Shown: positions 22,620-32,108 of the stretch, one piece after another
Layout: each line of letters starts with the position of its first letter
Numbering within the stretch: the first letter of the stretch is position 1
Origin: Elymus sibiricus
Lineage: Eukaryota > Streptophyta > Magnoliopsida > Poales > Poaceae
Direction: 5' to 3'
DNA length: 64,000 nucleotides
NCBI GenBank assembly: GCA_039707655.1
Contig: CM077665.1
Coordinates: 292,210,205 to 292,274,204, forward strand
The notes under the pieces: generated by a model
The model's database searches: none
The model's input: only the letters and a program-made list of their open reading frames with translations
Told to the model about the DNA's origin: nothing
Translations under genes and position numbers: made by a program

Positions 22620-22860
22620 GCCGACCAGAGGCCTACTGGCATCCCTCCACATGCCGGGCAATGATGGCCCCATGGCGCGTGCTAGCCTGTGTCTGTCAAG
22701 GCAATTACCGAGGTAATGTGGGGAAGCAGAGGCGGCCGCGCCTCGTCGCGCGCCACGCGTCAATCTTGACCCGCAGGCGGTTAGGGCCTGCGGCGCCTCG
22801 GTCTCCCCCCTTGGCTTTGCCTCGGGGTCAGCCAGAACACGCCTTTGGCCCGGGGGCTAC

Positions 22861-23736
22861 TGTCGGCGTTCTGGGACCAGGGGTACCCAGACCTGCCTGC
22901 CTGCGGCCCAGCACATGGCCCACCTCAAAGGCCCGGTACAGCCAGCAACAAACCCCCCAATTCAAGGCCCTCGTGAGAGCCCCCGCCTCGCGAGGGGAGC
23001 AACACCAAGACCTCCAGAGAAGTGGCGTCCCCCCAAGCTGCCTCTCGAGGAGCGGAGATTCCTATGCAAGATCCCGGCCTCATGAGGCCGGGGTGACGTG
23101 GGTTCTGACGGCAGAGCCAGGCGAGTGCCTGCGGGCGCAGAAGGAGTACCGTTTCCTCTTTCGTGATAAGGAGGCAAGGACATACGCGGATTCCCAAGGA
23201 ACACCCCAAAGGTTTCCTTCCTAGTACAAGAGGACCGAGACCACGAGCTCGGCAGGACGGATGTCATCGCCGAGCCCACCACTGTGTCATGCCCGGAAGC
23301 TTTGCAGGAGAAGACCACCTTTAGTTAGGATAGGATGTACTTCTTGTCCCCTTTCGAATTTGGCCGTTGTGGGATCCCTTCCCGCCTGTGCGATAAGGGA
23401 AGAGAACCATGGCCCCTATAAAGGGGGACGAGCTCCCACCTTGGAAGGGGACGGGTTCATCATTAGCAAGAGCCTTCGAGAGGCTACCGAACCACTGTAC
23501 TAGTTCATCTTCAGCCTCCTCATGAGGCCAATCCACCCCAAAGAAGGAGTAGGGTTTTACACCGCAAGGTGGCCCGAACGTGGGTAAATCGCTGAGTCCA
23601 CCTTCTTCCTCGCTCATACTTACTCGACATAGCTGGGCAGTAGGGTGACAGGCTTGGGACTCCAAATCGGTTGAGATCTTCGAACACGCCCCAGTGTTCG
23701 AACCTTGTTGGGTTTTGCGGAGCCCCAATTCCGACA
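22861..23736 (+). repeat. 3' LTR of element B
   Basis: 876 bp, TGTCGGCGTTCTGGGACC to CAATTCCGACA. Preceded by the polypurine tract GGCCCGGGGGCTAC. TATAAAG at 23417-23423 and a CCCGAACGTGGGTAAA segment near 23575. Related to the LTR of A, but clearly a different copy group. Confidence 0.85.
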
Positions 23737-23935
23737 ACCGCTAGTTGATGTTTACGTAAAATTAAGACCCCCGAGTAAGATTCTCGGATCTCACTGAGGA
23801 CTCGGGGGCTACTGTGGTTAGACACTTACGGTCATCGGACCAATTATCTTTAGCGAACATTCATTGTGTCATAGCTCCTAGCAATTCTATACGCTCATTG
23901 TATTATAAAGGAGAAGCATAAACACAACTTACCTT

Positions 23936-25888
23936 AAAGCTTTGAAAAAGGCCTAGGAAGACCTCCCTCATGCCATCCTCTGCGGACCGGTAGCTTTGCA
24001 GCACCACACTCATCGTGGTGTGGTGCTTGAAGTGGATGGAAGAGCCCTCCATGTCTGCTTCCACTTCCTTCATCCACCCCTTCAACGCCTGCACTCTGAC
24101 GGGCGGAGGTGAACTAATCACCTTGGCTCCCTCCCTTAGCGGAGAAGGGGCCACCGGGGTTGACGACCGAGGTGATTTGGTGCCCTCGGGAACCGAGGAT
24201 GCTAGCCCTACAAGCTTTGTTCCTTCTGTAGATGAAGGAACCTTCGTCGAAGGGTCCACCACGGCCGAAAATTCCACCCCGACCATGGATGCACTACTAC
24301 TGGCACCCGTGGTAAGCGTGGGTGGGGCTGGCAAAGTCGCCTCCCCGACACTTCGCCTGCAGGTTGGGAAGGGAGATGCCCATCGGACGAGCTGCCTGGA
24401 GGAAGCCCGCTTGATCCTCCATCACTAGGGATCGACCTCTAGGTCTTGTAAAGGGCGGAAGAGGATGAATCACTAAAGGTGTAGACAAGGGGAGGTAATA
24501 TTTATGATAGAAGTTGATTGCTTACCTCTCTGGCGACGGCTTGCTCCTGCCCGTCTCCGACTGCTCGCTCTCTGAGGAGGATTGGATGACCCTGGGCTTA
24601 GCCAGGGCCTTGCGGCTCGTGGATTCATACGCCTTCCCGAGGCGCTTTAGACCGCCCTGGGTCTCCACCTGTGCGATGTCTCGGACGCCGTCTCCTTCCT
24701 TGGAAGGAAGGAGTAGTCCTCACTCTCCTCCTCTTCCTCCTCTCCCCCTCACCTCCTCCTTCCGAGGAGAAGGACTTGAGGCCCTAAGATTTGGAATCCT
24801 AGGGCCCATCTTCTTGAGGACCTTCAATCGTATTTCGCTACCTCCCCATGTCCCTTTTCGCCTTGACTGGGCCCGTCGTGGGCGCCGTGTCTATAAACAC
24901 CTGGAGATCCTAGCAGATGTCTTTTTTGGGAAGAGGGGCAGGGCAGTTTATGTTTGCTGCATGCTCCAGCCACTTCTGCACATGGAGACAAATGTCTCAA
25001 CTATAAAAGAATAACATTCGGATTCAAAAGGAAGCGAAAGGAGAAGTTACTTTCTTCGGAGCATTTGTCTCAGAATAGCCGCTGTCAGGTCCCGCCACGG
25101 GGAACTCGTTCTTCTTCGGCTTGAAGAGAGCCGACCACATGCCTTTCAGGTCGGTGCGGAAGAAGTGGTGGATCATCTGGGGCTCTTCGGGATTGAAGAG
25201 ACACATTGGGCTGGCCTGAAGTTGGAGCGGCAGGATCCAGCATCACGTCAATGACGTCCACCAACTTGGCTTTGCCAACGTTGCGGATCTTCAACTTGAG
25301 GATGGAGAACTCCTCGAGGTTGCCCCACTCTAGGCTCTTCGGCTGTCAGGACTTCAGCTTCCTTGGAGGCAACCATGTGAACGGTGGGAGTGCAGCTAGG
25401 TTCTCGGCACAGGGTTCGGTGATGTAGAACTACTTCTGTTGCCACATCTTCACTGTCTCCACGCGGAGTTTTCTAATCACCGCCCCGCCGCATTCGGCGA
25501 AGCTGCTGCGGTCGGCACCGCTCTTCGGCCTGCAGCAAAACATCTTCAGCCCATAAGACGAAGTGTGGTGGGACCCTCAAGAAGGCCTCGCATATCGTGA
25601 TGAACGCGGTGAGGTGAAGGATGGAATTGGGGGCGAGATTGTAGAAATCGCCCCGTAGAAGTAAAGAACCCCACGCACGAAAGGATGCAGGGGGAAGCCC
25701 ATGCATTAGACGAGGTGGGAGACAAAGATGATCCGCTCCCCATCTTGGGGAGTAAGGATGCGCTGGTCAGGCTCTGACACTCTACAGGCGGCATCTGTGG
25801 GGATGTATCCCGTAGCCCGGAGCTCGTTGATGGTGGTGAGGTCGACCTTTGAATGTACTTGTTGTCCCTTCAGATCTGCATCCGCCAT
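23936..25888 (-). pseudogene. Antisense gene of element C, gypsy-type transposon domain, decayed
   Basis: Minus-strand, multi-exon gene remnant. ATG at 25888 (MADADLKGQQVHSK), then a segment typical of the putative gypsy-type transposon domain of plant repeats (FYNLAPNSILHLTAFITICE, then AFLRVPPHFVLW, 25640-25550), reached only after a frameshift. The stop after IIFVSHLV also interrupts it. Exon junctions can be read: acceptor CATGTGCAG|AAGTGGCTGG near 24975, donor CCGAAGAAA|GTAACT near 25050, donor GCCAGAGAG|GTAAGC near 24525, donor GCTTTAAG|GTAAGT near 23936. The family resemblance is to the better-preserved antisense gene of H (50170-53708). Several stops and frame changes make it non-functional. 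Confidence 0.55.
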
Positions 25889-25996
25889 TGTGGTGGAGGA
25901 GCTTGGAACGGGAAGGTTTATGGTCGCTGGAAGCAGAGGAGGTTTCGATGCAAGAACAGTAAGGGAGCATGGGGAAAAGAGGATTCACCTCCCGTG

Positions 25997-26004
25997 CCTT
26001 TATA
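25997..26004 (-). promoter_or_regulatory. TATA box for the antisense gene of C
   Basis: TATAAAGG on the minus strand (CAGCCTATAAAGGCACGGG), about 110 bases upstream of ATG 25888. Same placement as in B and H. Confidence 0.55.
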
Positions 26005-26446
26005 GGCTGGTGAAAATAGGAAGAGTCCCCTTAACCGCGTGAGTAAAATCGCCACGTTCCAACTAGATCAAGCAATTGTGGACGCATTGGGTGAAGCACT
26101 CGATTGATGATATCCCCTAAAACGCAGGGCATGATCTCTGTTTTGATACGACATGTGAAGGGTAGCCTTGAACCGTGGTTCGAGTATGCTATGACCGATA
26201 TGCATGACGTCATTCATGTGACGGTTCGGAAAAAGTTGTTAGTGCCTTGTAACTGGGCACACCTGAGATATAGTCCTCGAAACTTAGTTATACACTTCGG
26301 GTGAGGAAAGGGGTCACACAGATTACTTGAGAGTTGTTGACCTCGTCTGTCAAGCCAAAGATTCCATTATCCGAAGCTATGTATTCGAAGAAGATCGTCC
26401 GATGAAGGTTGTTATGTTCGGTGTCGAAGACTAGTTCGGGGGCTAC

Positions 26447-26937
26447 TGAGGGATTCTTGGACTAAGGAGTCCCAGCCGAGCTAGTCTAGTCCATGGGTTG
26501 TGCTGGAGGCCCACTGCGGAGGAAGGACTTCAGGGGACCCATGAAGGGACATGAGCATATCAGATTCTACCAAAGACTTGGAGCGCACTCCAGGAAGAGG
26601 ATGGTTCGTTCGGCATGTAATATGTAGATGGTAACCGACATTCATGTAACCCTAGATAGCGACAGTGCCAATATAAACTGTAGGGTTTAGCCCATAGGGG
26701 ATACCCATACACAACACATAACCCCTAGGGTTTAGACGACAAACTTACGATCTCAAGGTAGATCAACTCTGTACTTACTACATCGTCAATACAGCAAGAG
26801 CAGTACATAGGGGTTTACCTCCATCGAGAGTGCCCGAACCTGGGTAAAAGCCTTGTTTACTCTATCTCCTATTACCCTTGATCCGATCTCACAACTCGGG
26901 CCCCCCTACCCGAGGTCTGTCGGTTTTGACACTGACA
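26447..26937 (+). repeat. 3' LTR of element C
   Basis: 491 bp, TGAGGGATTCTTGGACTAAG to TTTTGACACTGACA. Contains CAATATAAACTG as TATA-like sequence near 26671, and CCCGAACCTGGGTAAA near 26833. The following bases (ACAGT, 26938-26942) would be the target duplication, whose partner is outside the window. Confidence 0.75.
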
Positions 26938-27010
26938 ACAGTGGTGCCCTTGCCGTTGCTGGAGCTCTCTCTGTTCAGGAGTTCGTCAGCCAACCTTGTC
27001 AACTCTTTGG

Positions 27011-30000
27011 TTAGTGCTTGTTTCTTGGAGCTCTTTGACTCCATGGGTTTGCTACCAACATCGCCAAATCGTTGGCCGGTGCTCGTGTGACATCCCAAAA
27101 TTCTAAATTTTGGAATGTTATGTTAAACTAAGTAATTATGATTGCCTGTGTTATTGTTGTTTGAATTTGAGTGGAATTTGAAACTTTCTGAAAGTAAAAT
27201 GAGAGGGAATAAAAGGACTTTCCCAAAACTTGCATTATTGCATTTTAGATTTCCATGAATTCAAAATTTACATTTCAAAGATAAAATCCAAGAGAGATAA
27301 TGACATGACTTCTTCTATTTGAAAAAAAGGAGAGTTGGAAGTTTAAAAGATTCTTATTGAAAGCCCTTCGGAAATTTTCTGAAACCAACTCCCCATTTGA
27401 AGTTATTTTAAATTTCAAATTCCATGAAAACATTCAAAAAATGAGAGGACGAAAATGACACTCCAAATCAGAGACCATTTTGGTGTTGAGATTCAAATTT
27501 GGAAAACAGAAACATTTCCAATTTATTTGAAATTCAAATTCTGATTCATTTCGAAGTCATTGCAAAAATGCTTTTTTTAAGTATTTTATTTGGCCATGAA
27601 AATATGTTCATGTTTTTGGAAATTTTCTGTTGATTTTTTTATATAATATGTTTGTATAAAACATTTATTTATTTACATTTTTCTTCTTTTTATTTTCTCT
27701 GTTTTATTTTTAAAAGGTAAAAACGACCGAAGCCCCAAGGCCCATCACCACCACGGCCCGCCCAGCGCCCGCGTGCCCGTATTGCCTAGGAATCAGCCAC
27801 CCGCTCAATTTCCCTTTCCTCACGCTTGCTGACAGTTGAGCCCCCCTGTCTGACAGAATCTCCCCGCGCTCACCTTCCATATCTCACCGGAGCTCCACCG
27901 GAATCAAATCGGGTAGCGATCCCCTGCCGTTCTGCATCGCCCCCTGCTCCAAGCCGAGCACTCTATATAACGAGGAGTGCCCGTACCCGTTCCACCCTAA
28001 AACTCTCTCGCCTGACGGCACCTCTCGCCGTAGTTCCTCATCGGAGTTCACCCGAGGCCGCCACCCGCCATTGCTGACGCCCTGCTCCCTCCGGTCACCC
28101 TCGACTCCAACCGATGTTGTAGTCCTCTTCACCGCCCTCGAATTCATCACCAGGCGCTCCTTGTCGACGCCGCCAACACCGGAGACCATGCCTGCACAGA
28201 CCCGAGGCCGCTACCACCGTTGGAATCTCGCCGGAGATCCCCACCTCGCTGATGTAAGCCTTAGATCCTCTCCCCGATGTCCGATCCGGAATCAACGCAC
28301 AAGATTAGAAGTTTTTTTTATCTTGAACCGGTGTGCATTTCAGTTCGACCGTCCGCCGCTTAGTTCGTTAGCGCACACCCTGCACCCAATCAGATCTCGC
28401 CACGTGTCCACTGGTCGGCGTTTAGCGATTTGTTTTAATTCTATTTTTAATTATGTTTTCATATTTGTTTCAAACTTGTGTTGCTTGTATCTATTATAGT
28501 TTCTAAGATTCTTGAGTGTTTTTTTCGCATTAGGTTGATAAGATTATGTAGTTTCTTATGAAACCAAAAAAATCATATTTGAAAATTTTAAATTTGAATT
28601 TGGGTAGATTTGCTTTAAAATCTAGATTGCTAATAACTTTTAGTTAAAAATAGCTTTCTAATTAATTCCTTTTCCTACTTGTTTCTAATGAAATTGTTTA
28701 TTTTTTGTATTAATAAAATTTATTTATAAGATTTATTCAGATCTGTTTAAACAGATTCAAAACAGAACCCTTTGATGCTTAGTTTTGTTAAAAAGAAATT
28801 GTTTTCTTTTAGTTAAAAGTATTTTCTTTTGCCACTTTAATTTAATTATATTAAAGTCTTTGTTAGACATTAGAATACACAATTTTGTTTTTAATTAAAA
28901 AAAATTATTCATATTTGAGTTAAAACTTGTTTTCATCATAACTTTGGTTCTATCAAAGCTTTTAATTTGTTTTCTTTTGCTAATAAAAGTTTTTGATAAA
29001 ATAATTTCTATAAACTAAGTTGGATATGTATTATTTTCCGTTAACCTTTAGTTTACATACGAAACAAATTTTTCTGAGTAGTTGAAACTTGTTTTGGTTT
29101 AATTCTAAGTTAAACCTTGTTTTCATCATAACTTTATTTTTATAATAGCTTTTTAATTGATCATTTTGCGAAAAAAACTTCATGGAAAATACTTTATGTT
29201 AATATAAAACTTTTAGATTTTCATTCTATTAAAATTTATTTTTTATCAGAAAAGTTATTCTGTTTCTTTTGCTAAGAAACTTGAGTTTTCCTTTATGTTT
29301 TAATCAAGTTATGTTTCTTTTGGATTTCTCTTTGTTTATTTATACTTTTTATTTTAATTTCTTTTGATTATGTGAATGCAATTGCTTGTTTACAATAGAT
29401 ATTCATGGAGTGTGACGAATCGAACTACCAGGATTTGTGAGAGCGTTGAATCTTCATCAACTTTTCTAGGTAAGTTCACTTTGACCATGATTTTCACAAT
29501 ACCGTATTTTATTGCATTCTAGTATTCAACTTTTCCACCATGCATGCTCAAGTAGGTAATTTAGAAATTTTAGTCTTGATTAAGTATCATGAGGTAGGAA
29601 CCCAATGTCCATTGTCACTAAGCCCCGGGAATGGTATTTATTTCATTTTGCTATGTTGAGTAAATGGGGATTGGTATGAGTGTTAATGGAAGTTGTGAGA
29701 GTGAATAATTGTATTTGATGACACCAACCTCAAGGTTGATGATGACAACTGCAATGACTTCATCACTAAAGACAACTTTTCAAAGTACCTCTGGGTGGAT
29801 TGGTTGCATGGCACCTATTAGGACTTGCCCAGTGTACCTATTTTCAGGATTTGCTCGGGTACCTATTAGGATTTTCCCAGGGGATCTTGATTTCTACCTG
29901 TGATTACCTGATGGATTGCCACCCAGGTTCAAAGAGCCAGATGAATACTTCGAGACCAGAAGCTTACCGTGCAACCACAAGTCAATACGGGCTCTGGCTT

Positions 30001-31112
30001 GTTTTACCTTAGGTGTGACTCTAGCTAGACGGTTACCAACAGATGTAGACGAACGGTAGAATTGGATGGATGACTGGCAGTGGTCAGAGGAACTCTCTGG
30101 AAGACCATGTTTTGTTCATCTGGTTCTCAAACACCATGCAGTGCGAGAACGTAAATGGAGGGAATGGAATCTCGTGGGTAAAGAGCACAAATCTCTGCAA
30201 AGAATTAAACTAATCGATTAGCCGTGTCCCCGGTTATGGATAATTCCGAGCCTCTGGAATTGGATCTATCTCGGAACTCTCAACACCGCATTAAAAGTGA
30301 ATAATGGATGAAGACTTGATTATTTGGGTTTAATAATGACTTTGGGATATGAGATTTGGTTAGCGGAACCATCTCATTAATTATATCAACTTTGTACTAA
30401 TAAGTTTTGTTATTCCTTTCATGCAGGGAAAAATCAGCTTTTATGCAAAACATGAACATAGAGCCACCCCAGTCATATTAAATATAATGATAGAGTTATT
30501 TTCATCTGCCTTTATATGTGATCTTGCCAGTACATTCAATTTACTAACCTACACGGCTGCAACTTATCATGTTGCAGGAATTCTATGATGAGTAAGAGTT
30601 ACGTTGTAGGGTTACAGTATACACTGAACTTGTCGTTGGCGTTGATGGGAATCCACACCCTTATGATTGTTTTCCGCTGTGTTATATGAGGTATACTCTG
30701 AATCTACGTTAACTTTTTAACATGTGATGTTATGGTATTTCATCAATGTACTGTGTGTGCTAGCACACAGATCCAGGGATAGCACAAAAAGCATAGAGGG
30801 ACAGATCCATTTGGGTCAGGTCATTGTTGCTCGCTTCCTGGATATTTCTAGCTCGAGGGGGTTGTCTGTCGGCAACTCTTTGCCCAGTGCTCCAGGATCC
30901 ATCGATAAACTGCAAACAAAAGGCAACCGAAAGGAAACCGCAATCGCAATGACAACGGGAAAAGAATAGGCAGTGAGGATAGGGGTTCCTCGCAAAAAGA
31001 AGATTCTTGGAAAGAAAATAAAGCAGCATCATTGATTCACTCACCTTTCCTTCCTTGGTAGAGAAGAAAAATGGCAGAAGTTAGTAGCCTGGAGTGTGGT
31101 TTTCTTGAAGAT
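27011..31112 (-). pseudogene. Possible 3' end of a cellular gene split by insertion J
   Basis: Two exon-like pieces on the minus strand. Exon a, 31112-31045, is flanked by acceptor CCCTTTTTCCCAG and donor GGAAAG|GTGAGT. Exon b, after a 135-base intron, starts at 30909 (acceptor CTTTTGTTTGCAG). It is interrupted by J at 30828-27086, and continues from 27080 to a TAA at 27011 if J and one copy of GCTCG are removed. The frame that passes exon a then stays open (segments KESLSMDPGALGKELP and ELEISRKRAPANDLAM). A second frame in exon b is also open, but it does not fit the exon a phase. I do not recognise the protein. Only about 70 codons are visible, and the piece may itself be a captured or ancient fragment. 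Confidence 0.4.
27086..30828. mobile_element. J: 3.7-kb insertion, probably a long solo LTR
   Basis: Starts TGTGACATCCCAAAATTC and is bounded by direct repeats GCTCG (27081-27085 and 30829-30833). Removing it restores an open exon (see the gene fragment). It is AT-rich, except for a GC-rich 27730-28260 part with a TATA-like CTCTATATAACG (27960) and a splice-donor-like GATGTAAGCC (28252). This looks like an LTR promoter and leader of the long Tekay type, as far as I remember such elements. The right end does not show a clean CA terminus. No gag or pol is inside. Confidence 0.5.
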
Positions 31113-32108
31113 CTGGGAAAAAGGGATTCAGCGAGTGTTCTAGTGAAATGATGGTTGCTTCATCCATCCAATGCTGCTGGCAAAGGCATGGATTGTGTGA
31201 TATGACGAGTCATGATTCCCACACCGGGTGACTTGTGAGTTACGTGTGTAGCGCATTCCTGTAATTTAGTGGACGACATGTGGGCCAAGATGGTAGCTAG
31301 CCCGCATGCCCGTGAAATAATGTAATTGGGCTGGTAGTCACATAAATAATTTCGACGACCAAGGAGGAGGCACCAAGCGCTTAAAAAATTATGTCATTGG
31401 AGTCGTATTTGAACAAAGTTTCCAATTATATATTTTTTGTTTCATGCAGTAACATTTTCTTAGTTCAATCTAAGGTCAAAGTTTGGCACCTCATATTTTG
31501 TGTTGTATTTTGACCATAAGTTTAACTAATGAAATATAATGTATACTACATAAAAATAGGAATCAAATAATAGTACAGTACAATTTGGTGACACACACTA
31601 ACAGTTTGCTAATTATGTATATCTTCAAACTGTTCATACAAAAAATTATGAATAATATTGCAGGTTTGTGTAGCTCCCGTTTCTGATAATTTGACCTGTG
31701 TGCTTGTTCTAGTTTTTTTTTGAGGGGGTGGTTGTTCGGGTCGAGTACAACACGTTAACAATACGAAGTGCGACCTGACACGTATACAATTTTAATTTAT
31801 ATTGAGAGAAAAAGAGAAAACAACACCACTATATATATAGGAAGGCCTCGTGCTTTTGCTTAATAGGGCGGTCCTCTCAAAGATCTAAACAAGACAGCGG
31901 TGGCCACACTCTCTCCCTGCTCACCGCTGGTCGCAGATCTAGACGGATCCCCTCCACCGAGGATGGGGAGTAGGTGGAGTGTTTAGACAGTCATCGTCGG
32001 CGAGGTAGGTGACCCATCGCGGCCGCATAGTTCTCTCCCAATCAGTGTCGGCACGAGAGGGCCGCCGATCCTTTGTCGCTGTTGTAGTGTGGGTGGATCC
32101 GGCCTCCC
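31113..32108. other. Intergenic sequence, nothing recognised
   Basis: Moderately AT-rich. The T-rich 31380-31700 part resembles internal sequence of grass miniature transposons (CAAAGTTTGGCACCTC), but no terminal repeats were found. 31840-32103 has a TATATATAGG followed by GC-rich sequence without a useful frame. The last five bases (CTCCC, 32104-32108) are the left target duplication of the solo LTR D. Confidence 0.4.

Larger units (their letters stand above)
19615..23736 (+). mobile_element. Element B: 3' part of a Tat-type Ty3/Gypsy element
   Basis: Plus-strand element cut at its integrase by insertion of element I. Its 5' part should lie left of the window beyond I. Visible order: integrase (19615-20684), non-coding post-pol, an antisense gene (22538 to 21600), polypurine tract, 3' LTR (22861-23736). 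The LTR is a relative of that of A. The target duplication cannot be checked because the other end is outside. Confidence 0.8.
23737..26937 (+). mobile_element. Element C: 3' part of another Ty3/Gypsy element
   Basis: Contains an antisense gene (25888 to 23936) and a 3' LTR (26447-26937), preceded by the tract TTCGGGGGCTAC (26435-26446). A second tract-like CTCGGGGGCTAC is at about 23804-23815, downstream of the antisense gene. No pol is visible, since its left side is replaced by element B, which appears to have inserted at 23737. 26005-26446 holds the promoter side of the antisense gene and otherwise nothing recognisable. Confidence 0.7.

Noticed and set aside
27086..30828. AT-rich stretch as a large intron of a host gene
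   Set aside because: Exact 5-bp flanking repeats and restored exon continuity favour an insertion, although the missing CA end leaves some doubt.
31380..31700. Miniature inverted-repeat transposon
   Set aside because: Internal phrases look familiar but no terminal inverted repeats or TA duplication could be found.
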